Of a stretch of 30,164 bases of DNA, positions 21,400 through 30,164 are shown piece by piece. Under the pieces are notes generated by a model. That model was given only the letters and a program-made list of their open reading frames with translations. It did no database searches and was not told the origin of the DNA. This DNA is from Phoronis ovalis (lineage: Eukaryota > Phoronida > Phoronidae): positions 1 through 30,164 of the forward strand of contig JAOXYB010032730.1 in assembly GCA_028565635.1 (NCBI GenBank). Direction: 5' to 3'. The translations under genes were made by a program, and so were the position numbers. Numbering within the stretch: the first letter of the stretch is position 1; each line of letters begins with the position of its first letter.

Positions 21400-23220
21400 G
21401 TATACTCAAGGGACCATGCGCATAAATATCGATAGCAACAATTTTGATCTTTTCATAATATCCGAGTCGTAAAGACTTGTTCAGATCGTCGTACTAATAA
21501 CTCCGTACAATAAAAGTGATTTCCATTTTGGGTGTGAAAACAATTCAGGACAAATCGGTATTTGCTCATTTGTATGAGAGATTACAAAGAAGCGCCCAAA
21601 TTACATGAAAGATAACACGAGGGATCAAAGTATGACTATGATAACACTACGGTTATCTTCGAAATAGCGGATAAAAGGTGGACATTTTGAAGAAACTATT
21701 TCTTCATTAAATATTGTTTAGTCAAAACGTATACCTGCCCGGCGATAGTCCCGATCATCTAAAAATTCCAACATTCTGCCGATCGGAATTTGATTGATAA
21801 GTAGAACACAAAGTGTTACATATCACACGACATTTTACAAATTGTCTTTATATGATATAGTATTCATGTATTCTAATGAACATAAATATGAGAATTAGAA
21901 TGACAAAAATAGTGAAAAATAGCTTGTACGCGTGCTAACATCCGAGACCAATACGCACTGAGACAAGTAATATATTAGAAACATACTGACTATAATATAT
22001 ATTGCAGTTAAAACATAATTTCGTTTAACAATGGACAGAACTCAAGAACAACTAATCATCTACCCCGTTGTATTGAGGTATCAAAGTTATGTAATGTGAC
22101 AAATTTCTGTAAACGCCCTCTAGAGGTGAAACGTTATGACACGCTCCCCACGTCATTTTAAATTTAAGATGTATAGCCAACAAGGGCCTGGCCAACAAGC
22201 AGGTTGAATTTTTTTTCTACGTATTTTTAATTTTCCTGTTCAAAGCGTATGCAAAGAAAATTAGTAATTCCACAAATTGAAAAATTTGTAAATACGCAAT
22301 ATACATTAAAAGTTTGATTTCCGTGCTAAACGGGGAAAATACTTGACTTGTATTTATATGCCGGCATTAGTAGTCCCAAAAAAGCGCCCTCCGGGTACTA
22401 AATTTGTCATTATTGGCAGCTTCTCGGACTGCTTTCTATCCTGAAACTAATATAACTAATAGGGTTAATATGTGAATAATATTTATCATACAGTGGACTT
22501 TAAGAGTTATTGAAGATTGATTTAGGGAATAATGGTAATACACCATTATAGCAATAACTGCTGGGAGCCCAACTTTAAATATTTCTAGAAACATCGCTAG
22601 TCAACACAATTACCGAATTGGTTCTACAAAGAAATTATGCTTTTGTGCTCATAGATGTCAGTCAATGAAGACCGGGGCGCAGTCATCTTACTCAAAAACC
22701 ATTTTCCACAAATTTTATGGTTTATCTCAAAAATATTTTCAAATCAGTTCTGTGCATTTTTCTGGCTCATGTATAATTTAAATAACTAAATAAGAAATAA
22801 AGTTGTGCCCCTAACATCGCCAATTTACATTTTAGTCTGATGAATAATCATTTTAAAATTAAACTTTATTGCACAAAAAACAGTTTTCGAATTTGCAGAC
22901 ACATTTTCAAATTGCTTCGATGCTTTTTTCTGCCACACATAGAAAATAAAATAACAAAACAAATATTAATTTTCCAAGAATCAAATAATATCTCAGCAGC
23001 CGAAAACATACCTGTCAAATATCATGTTTTTGCTGCAACACTCTACTGAGTCTAACGTGAATCGTGATGTCATTAACTAGAACACAGAAACGTTAAGTGA
23101 ATACGTGATTTTGTGCGCAATAGCCATGCAACTGAGAAGTCAATACAAGTTTCTGAGCTCGCCTTTAGGTTTCATATTATGTAATTCCGATTAGGAAAGG
23201 GACAAGATAATAATTCTAAC
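21400..23220. other. Intergenic AT-rich stretch
   Basis: No convincing gene. Short GC-richer patches near 22115 (GCCCTCTAGAGGTG) and 22385 (GCGCCCTCCGGGTACT) may be ends of decayed repeats. The ORF at 22840-23049 is AT-driven and has no recognised motif. Confidence 0.4.
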
Positions 23221-23224
23221 TACT

Positions 23225-23469
23225 TCCGGAGGGGAACTTGTCGAAAATGTTCGCAGGGGTGTGCCCCAGGGTAAAAAATAACTCTGTTGTAAATAAAGGT
23301 TACCAAAAATATACTTTGTTGTAAATGAATAATCATGGACAATATATCTTGTTGTAAATAGTTCTTCCAAAATATATACCCTGTCGTAATTTGTAAATTA
23401 TATACAATGCTGTAGATAAATATGTGATTTGGGCGGTACACCCCCGTATGTGAGCTTCCCTCTGCCGGG
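23225..23469. mobile_element. Inverted-end element E4 with internal TTGTTGTAAATA repeats
   Basis: The left end CCGGAGGGGAACTTGTCG..GCAGGGGTGTGCCCCA is matched by the inverse of the right end GGGCGGTACACCCCCGTATG..GAGCTTCCCTCTGCCGG. The core has five diverged units of about ATATACTTTGTTGTAAATA. The end sequences resemble those of E1 and E2 (GGGGTGTGCCGCCC type), while the core unit is different again. Two short ORFs that cross it are repeat-derived. Confidence 0.55.
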
Positions 23470-23474
23470 ATTAA

Positions 23475-24386
23475 ATACTTCCAAAACAAAGTATGCAATA
23501 GTTCTCAGTTTATTCGTACCATTGATTTACACAGTGGGCATATACTATTCTCTACAGTATGTAAATATCGCAACAACTTCTAGGCTAAAAAAACAGTTTT
23601 TACTTAATGATAACTACACATGTAATATTTATTAACTTAATATTTACAATCTTTGTTCAGCAAAACGTGGCAACGATGGAGCCGGCTCTTCAATGTGAGA
23701 CAGTCCATTACATTTAATTTCTTGTTATAAATTCAAGTCCTGTCAAACATTGATATACAAAACAATAAATACCTAAACAAGAGTACAGTCATAACATATT
23801 CGCTAATTACCTCAGACGTTATACATCAAACCAGTCAGTAAAATAATGAAAAAGATAGTTTTAGTAATCATATTTTTGTAATCCGCAAAATGTTATTATA
23901 GGACATTTCAGAAAAGTTAATAATTTACACTTGACTGGTTAGATCATACTGATAAATTTATCTATTTCCTTCAAAACAATCCAGAGGTAATACTTCTATT
24001 GTTAAGCAACAATCCAAAATAAAATCAGTAATATTTCTGTTATCCTCGAACAATGATATTGTGATCATGGTATACGGAGTATTATATTATCAAAAACATA
24101 GTAATAAAAGTAACATTATATCTAATAAATAACAAAAATAAAGAGATATCGGAGGAGTATAAAGAAGCGGTTTAATAAGTAAACAGTAAAATGACGCGAT
24201 GAGGTTTGATATTGATCAGTGCAAGGGTATCATACACGAAATACTGAATTTGATCGAGAGTACAGTGACTGCGTACTTCATTAATTAATGTGTCGCACCC
24301 GTCTTACCAAATACATCTAATCTTCGATCATACCAATAACACCTTCGTAATCCTATTCAGAACAAGGTAAAATGGTACTTTCTATA
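23475..24386. other. Region 3' of the forkhead gene
   Basis: AT-rich, with no ORF of note. It should include the forkhead 3' UTR. The only AATAAA I noted on the minus strand (TTTATT at 23628-23633) is about 750 bases after the stop, so the transcript end is unsettled. Confidence 0.35.
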
Positions 24387-25283
24387 TTATTGCGTTTGTG
24401 GAACTCTTGTTGGTAGTCTAAGGTGAGATGAGTATTGGTTAGAATAGGCACCTTGCTGCAGTTGCGCATATCCCGATTGTCCGTGCAGGTACGAGCTAGC
24501 CGTTCCGAGAGGTGAATTACCCATGGAACCAGGGGTAGGATAATAGGGTGATGACGACGCTACGGTTTGATTCCACGCTTCAGACTTTACTTGATTCTGA
24601 TACTGCTGACCCTGTGATAGCGAAGACAGCGTGAGCGGATTAAACGATGGATAAGGAGCCCCTTTATAGCTTGCTCCGACACTTGGAGAACCAAATAGCG
24701 TAAAATGGCCGTACGAATTTACGTGTTGTATCTGGGCATGATCATCACGTCTTATTTTCGGCAGCTTAAATCGTTTAGCTCTACGCAAGAAACTACCGTT
24801 AGCAAACATGTCTCCACAAGCCGGGTGTAAACCCCAGTAGTTTCCTTTGCCTGGTCGACCGGGGGCACGGGGTACCTTGATAAAACAGTCATTCAATGAT
24901 AAATTATGACGAATTGAATTTTGCCATCTCTGCTGGTTGTCCCTGAAGTATGGAAATCTGTCCATGATAAAGGCATATATCTCATTAAGCGTCATCATAC
25001 CGTGCGCGGAACTCTCTAAGGCCATGGTAATTAAAGCTATATATGAATAAGGCGGCTTTACGTCAGCAAAACGTCGCTTCTCTTGAGATAACGTAGATGT
25101 ATAATGCCCTGACTGAGTAATATCTAATTTAGTTTGAGACTTCAAATGATCTAGATCTTCTTTATCATAAAAATCTTCAGTTCTGTCAACCCGTGGCGAA
25201 GTGGTTTGTAAAGGAGGTGTCGCATCTATCATACAGGACGAATTGTCCCTACGATCAACTAGGCTATTACTATCCATTATCAT
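24387..25283 (-). CDS. FoxAB: Forkhead-box transcription factor, FoxAB-like
   Basis: The protein is 298 residues in one coding exon. A complete forkhead DNA-binding domain spans about residues 76-173: [17 protein letters not shown], helix 2 [19 protein letters not shown], recognition helix [15 protein letters not shown], then [15 protein letters not shown] and wing 2 [20 protein letters not shown]. All canonical contact residues (N, R, H, S of NSIRHNLS) are present. The combination of FoxB-like LHPxCGDMFxNGSFLRR with FoxA-like [10 protein letters not shown] and GRPGKGNYW fits the FoxAB class, known in invertebrate bilaterians and absent from vertebrates. The class is from memory and not a tree. 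The N-terminus is short and polar. The C-terminus is rich in Ser, Tyr, Gln and Gly, as in activation regions, and I see no EH1 repressor motif. The start is the first ATG after an acceptor at 25293; ATG three codons in is equally possible. Confidence 0.9.
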   Translation of the reverse strand: MIMDSNSLVDRRDNSSCMIDATPPLQTTSPRVDRTEDFYDKEDLDHLKSQTKLDITQSGHYTSTLSQEKRRFADVKPPYSYIALITMALESSAHGMMTLNEIYAFIMDRFPYFRDNQQRWQNSIRHNLSLNDCFIKVPRAPGRPGKGNYWGLHPACGDMFANGSFLRRAKRFKLPKIRRDDHAQIQHVNSYGHFTLFGSPSVGASYKGAPYPSFNPLTLSSLSQGQQYQNQVKSEAWNQTVASSSPYYPTPGSMGNSPLGTASSYLHGQSGYAQLQQGAYSNQYSSHLRLPTRVPQTQ

Positions 25284-25554
25284 ATCTGCAAACTGTAAAC
25301 AGAAAAGAAAATTTCGAAAAAAATAATTAACATGTTATGATATATACAAGAAAACACAAAATATTTATTATCTGTGACCGCAAAGGTAGTAGAAAAGCAG
25401 TGGCGTTTTTAAACTTACAAACATTGTACAAAAAAAATATAAATTTAATAACACTCAACACAGGGGACTGTAAATAATTCTTATTGTAAAAAATCTCGAA
25501 ACTAAACAGTATTTATAAATAAATGAAAACAAATGGTATCGTTACTTAACTCAC

Positions 25555-25660
25555 CTCTTATGATTTCAGGCACTATACAAACAAAAATATATTGATATAA
25601 CTGAGATCGAAACTTTTGCACTAGACGCTCTGTTGACATCAGGGTGTCCGCTTATTCAAT
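25555..25660 (-). other. Probable 5' UTR exon and core promoter of the forkhead gene
   Basis: An excellent donor, AAGAG|GTGAGT (exon end 25555), faces the acceptor TTTTCTGTTTACAG, giving a 262-bp intron (25293-25554). With this acceptor an in-frame TAA lies just before the start, so the exon is non-coding. A TATA-like TATAAGTG at 25684-25691 would place the cap site near 25660, which is how the 5' limit was set. Confidence 0.45.
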
Positions 25661-25699
25661 GAGATCAAAATAGCACATTCAGGCACTTATAGACGTTAC

Positions 25700-28084
25700 A
25701 TCCACGCATGCGCTCTCGAATTTTGAGATTTACGTACACTCACCTGCTTTTACTACGTAATTCTTACGATAATTCTTAACATCCAGCTCAAGCATGCACT
25801 TAATGATGAAAAACTGTCATCGAAATGAGTTGTTCTCTTTCACATTAACATTTACTCCGGACGTTTACAACTTCATTTTCAACAGTGTTACTTTACCCTA
25901 GAATACGCAATGTGTATTGTACCATAATTTATACATGGATACATTATGCATGACATAGGTGGAATAAAACAAAATGACTTATTATAATTCAGATAGAAAG
26001 CTTTGAACTGTACCGCTCATGCGATTAATTAAATTAAGCGTAAACTATACAGCGGAGGATTGTATATGCATTTACCTCTAACAATAACACACTAGGAGTT
26101 CCTTTCTGCTAGAATATATATATCCTAGCTTTCTGACAGTATTTACTATTTTTTGTTGAAAATATATATCTCCGTAAGAACGAGTTAAGTAATTTATGAT
26201 TTCAGTTAAAGAATGAAAAAAATTGTTTTATACATATTAATAATGCTTTTAAGCATTAAAAATTTATTTAAAAATACAAGTTTTATTTGTACGACGAAAT
26301 AGATAGTATTTTGTTAAGCAATTTAGGTATATAACTGCTTCTCGAACTGCTTTCGTTAAAAATATCAAAGGAAATTGTTTTAATGACTGCAAAAATCGCT
26401 ATCACATTATAACATAAATTCCTGCCAAAGCATGCTGTTTTATTAGCTTGTATGATTCAAACTTTATTCATTGTTTCCTTTCGGAAAGGGGCCGTGTTTC
26501 ATAAACTGTTAAATCGGATCAATTAGAAAGTAAAATTTTATAAATACATCTTCAAAAGTGTTACCGAATTCATTGTTGATAAAAGTGGATTATGAGGACC
26601 AAATAAAAATACCCAGGCATTTAAAGGATTTTTCGAATTTTTCTTAAAAGCTAATCCACAGACAAAATTAATTGCTATTATTACCAATTGGGTTTAACTC
26701 CCGGGTGACTGAAAGCAGATATAATTGAATAATTCAGCCAACACACCGGGATATTTATGTTGTCAATTAGACATCCCGTCGAGTAGGCTTATGCCTAGTT
26801 ATAAGATTTAGTAGATCGCGTGTGGATAGATTATCCAGAAAGATTTATTCCTGCCTACATGAAAAGGTACCGACATGCAGGTGGACAATAGGATATGTAC
26901 TGATATGTTGTTTAAAAAATACTGCTTGTGTTTTACTGTTCACCGTTATTGCAAGAATCAAAAATATATTTTTATCAACAATCATAAGCGGAATTTCCTA
27001 TTCTATACATAATCATATATAATACATTTCTTCAAAAACACCATTTGATGATTTTAAACATAATATTATATAAATGTATTTAAAATATTAAACAGATGGA
27101 TAAAGCAGCCTATTGAGACACGAATAAATGTTTTTGCTTACACAATTATTGCTGATCTAATAATTTACCCATGCTATCAATATTGGTCTTGCTAATGTAA
27201 ACAAAGTCATTCAGGCCAACGGGCCCGAGGGCATCTCCAACATACAATCCAAGAAAAAAAACATGTAGAAATAACAAATATTGCTACTGAATCCCTCCTG
27301 CGAGTACAGTGTACCCTTTTTGGTGAGTGTATAACGCCCCATCCCAAGCATTTTTCTTATTTATTTCACACTGTGGAATCTCACTGTCCAGAAGAAAAGG
27401 AAACCCGGGTTCTCAAAGTCTGTTTAAAATAATTTATTTATCTTACTAAATATATCCTGCGCCCGGACCACTGCATTAATTTACGAAGAAGAGGCGCAAT
27501 TAGGCCCAATTGTGAACGAGTTCCTAATCAAAGCAATGTTTATTTTATCACATAATAAATACACAATATTGCTTTTTTTCGTTGGCATCTATGCAATACG
27601 TAATGCTCATTGAACGCGAAACTGGCCCAATTATCACTCAATTTTTCTTTGAATGGGAACAGAATTCTAATAGTGTAGTATCGCCCTGTTTCTGCTTGTG
27701 TAAATTTGAGAATAAATTGAAATCGAATCATCAGCTGTCAAACTATTGTTTGCTATAAAATCCCTTAGATTCCAGAAGGAAGAGTTATAATGAAATAATT
27801 TGTTATTACGCTCGAGGGTCCTCTCAACAATAATCGACAAATAATAAGGCGGACAAAAGGTATTCGTCTTCTGCTTTACCCTGGGCATCAAATCTAAATA
27901 TCATCGAATGTACAATCCATGCAGAAAACTTCGACATAACGAGGCCGAAATTAACGAAAACAACAAAAATATTCAGTTGTAAAAAATGATCAACAACTAT
28001 TATTTATCCGGGCTCTAATATCTGAGCATTTCTGTCATTTTTGTTTTAACCTGGAGTAACGTGACGAGACTCGTTTGGTAGAAG
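25700..28084. other. Region upstream of the forkhead gene, no gene seen
   Basis: AT-rich. Short ORFs (26822-27022 plus, 27540-27891 minus) lack recognisable domains and splice support. This is where forkhead enhancers would be expected, but I can point to no defined site. Confidence 0.4.
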
Positions 28085-28669
28085 TTATACTTTGAGTCGA
28101 ATTTTGGCGGCAATTTAATGAAAAAATAAAGAACTAAAAGTATACACTTTTGGAAAAGTATTTACTTAAGGATTATGAAAACCCCTTTACTTATTTCTGA
28201 CATGATTATGTAATCAGTAAGGGGACCATTTGGGGTAAAAACATGTTTTTGAAAACATAAATTTTTGCAGATACTAAGCTAAAATCTCGCCAAAATTAAC
28301 TTCATCTAGGGACTCTAATAAAGTGTCTCAGATTTTTAAATTTTCCTTAGTTCGGAAATGATGTGCTTCTAAAGATGATGGGTATCACAAATCTGAAACA
28401 CTTTTGGAAATCCCTATTTGAAGTTAATTTTGGCCAAGTTTCAACTGTGTATCTACAATGATGTTGAACTTTTTTTTTTTAAGTTACATTTCTTGAAAAA
28501 CTTTAGTTTTTACCCAATATAGCGTTCTTACTGATTACATAATCATGTACCAGACAAGTAAAATAATTTTTCATAACATTTAGTTAATACTTTTCTAAAA
28601 AACTACTTTTATTAGTCCATTTCCCCCCCCCCCCCATTAAACTGTCCAAAATTCGACTCGAAGTGTAAA
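28085..28669. mobile_element. Foldback (long inverted-repeat) element
   Basis: Two arms of about 285 bp mirror each other. The ends are TTATACTTTGAGTCGAATTT at 28085 and the inverse of AAATTCGACTCGAAGTGTAA ending at 28669. Inner landmarks are a perfect 21-bp inverted match (28201-28221 with 28527-28547, core ATTATGTAATCAGTAAG) and CCAAAATTAACTTCA near 28293 matching TGAAGTTAATTTTGG near 28420. The arms have diverged by substitutions and small indels, including a run of 13 C residues at 28623-28635 on one side only. No ORF for a transposase is present, so it is a non-autonomous MITE or foldback copy. Clear target duplications were not found. Confidence 0.8.
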
Positions 28670-30164
28670 CTGTGAATGAGTTGCCCAAACGGGTTCAGTC
28701 ACCTTAATACATGGATGGTGATCAATAACGTTTTAAAATAGCATTGTAATTCACGCCACTTTCCATTTTTTATTTAACATTTATATGTTTTTATTAAAAA
28801 TACATAGGACTGACACTATCGCGTTCGCCACGCACTTTCGTTGGCTTTGCCTATAAGCTAGGACTAATAAAACTAATATTTATTTTTTGTAACTTCGGTA
28901 ACCCGACTTAACTGCGAACTCACAAGAATGAACGATTACATGACAAATATTTTTACAAAGACACATTTCAATTTTAAATATATACACCTCGAAGGTGAAT
29001 TAGTGAAAGACTTTGGACATAAAAGATAGAAATTATTTGTGAAACGTTACGTAAAATTTTCAAGAAAAGAGAACGAGTTAAGCAAATAGCCCGAAGCGGA
29101 TTTTAGTGCTGAAACAAAATCCCAATAATATGACTGAGTAATTCGTTTCTTTTTTCTCTGTTTTTAAAATATGAAATATATGGTATGCATATGTTGCCAT
29201 ATTGTTTTAAAAAGGTAATTAAAAAAAATTAAAAAGTGCGTTTGTTCAAAAGTTTGATCTCAGTAGTAATACCCCAGGAGGAAGTGTGAATGACAGCAAC
29301 ACCGACAAGTTTACTTTTAAATAGATACACTGCGAAAATGAAATTATTTGTATATACTCGTAAACGTATTGCCTTGTTCTAAGGGCAAAGCCGATACGTT
29401 TATCCCGAACCGACGGTCTGGCTATATCAATTGTATTTACCTTTTCATTATACTAGAACAGTCATGTGTTATTAAGCATTAACTAGATACACATAGTAAA
29501 AAAAGTCCTATAACAGTAATACACGTTGTATCTGACGAAGAAAATATGAAGGTATGACTGTAAAATATTAATTTTTTTACAAAACAGTATACTATTCTGC
29601 TCACTCTAATACGATTACTTGTATACAAACAATTAGCGTATCTATTTATATTTTTGTATCTTTTTCATACAATGATAGCAAACAAAATCACTACATAATA
29701 TGTCAGGTGGTAAAAGTAAAGAAACAGGTGAAATCTCTGAGCCACTTAATATTAAAATCCTTTAAAAGCCTTTACCAGAACTATTCAAATTAAACAATTA
29801 GGATTAACAGGTTGGAATAAACTTGTTTTCTAAGAAAATATTTTCCAGTATTAAATCTTGAACAATATGTTATTGCCTTATTACTGATAGGACTGACAGC
29901 TTAACTAAGAATGATCCCTCTTACTCTCCTTAGGCAGCAATTCATACCGAGAAAACAGCTTAATAACTAAACCGCCAATTCCCCCTAGTGGTGTGTTCTA
30001 GTGCAATTTTTTTGGCGAACCCTACACGCAAAACCGGTAATACAGGGTGACCGGAAGTAAATGCGCCAACGTTTAAAATTTTTTTTTTTTTTTTTTATAA
30101 GTATATTATATAATGCCATGCTAACTGTATAAATATAAATTATATAAATTAGTTAAAATTCAAT
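28670..30164. other. Right-edge intergenic stretch
   Basis: No gene seen. It contains a small imperfect hairpin (29361-29402), a patch of different composition near 29965-30060 (CCCCCTAGTGGTGTG..ACCGGTAATACAGGGTGACCGG) that may be a repeat fragment, and a run of about 18 T residues at 30079-30096. Confidence 0.4.

Noticed and set aside
27540-27891. Two overlapping minus-strand ORFs of 63 and 74 residues
   Set aside because: They could be a decayed coding fragment, but no motif, start context or splice signals support them.

Overview
This is a eukaryotic, AT-rich nuclear window with spliced genes, long gene-poor stretches and many degenerate repeats. A CHD1-type chromatin remodeller, a FoxAB-like forkhead gene, a tRNA-Val(CAC) with an animal-type sequence and a non-LTR retrotransposon remnant point to a bilaterian invertebrate. 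A lophotrochozoan (mollusc, brachiopod or similar) is my best guess, but the sequence alone does not prove it.

Layout. Positions 1-2850 hold the 5' end of a minus-strand CHD1-family gene: a 5' UTR exon, a second exon that starts translation (MTSQ), and three more coding stretches ending in the CHD1/2 signature WEEKPDLYGVRRSNR. The gene runs off the left edge. A tRNA-Val(CAC) with a T5 terminator lies at 3059-3140, head to head with it. A dead LINE C-terminal fragment lies at 3679-3866 (minus). Positions 3910-9040 contain no gene I can support.

The centre, 9-21.4 kb, holds two related but unrecognised protein genes in tail-to-tail orientation. Gene A is on the plus strand (10558-12169, two exons). 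Gene B is on the minus strand (main exon 15913-17494, with possible upstream exons at 21089-21379). They share several short motifs in almost the same order, so I read them as old paralogs. Between and around them lie four short elements (9043-9448, 14973-15214, 15325-15772, 23225-23469) with similar GC-rich inverted ends but different internal short repeats. A long hairpin lies at 12381-12559 and a CTTTTCC-rich repeat block at 9977-10345.

The right part has a single-coding-exon forkhead gene on the minus strand (24387-25283) with a spliced 5' UTR exon near 25555. Flanking deserts follow, and a roughly 585-bp foldback element lies at 28085-28669. The most useful novelties are the gene A/B family and the modular inverted-end elements. 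No CRISPR, operon or other prokaryotic feature is expected or seen.
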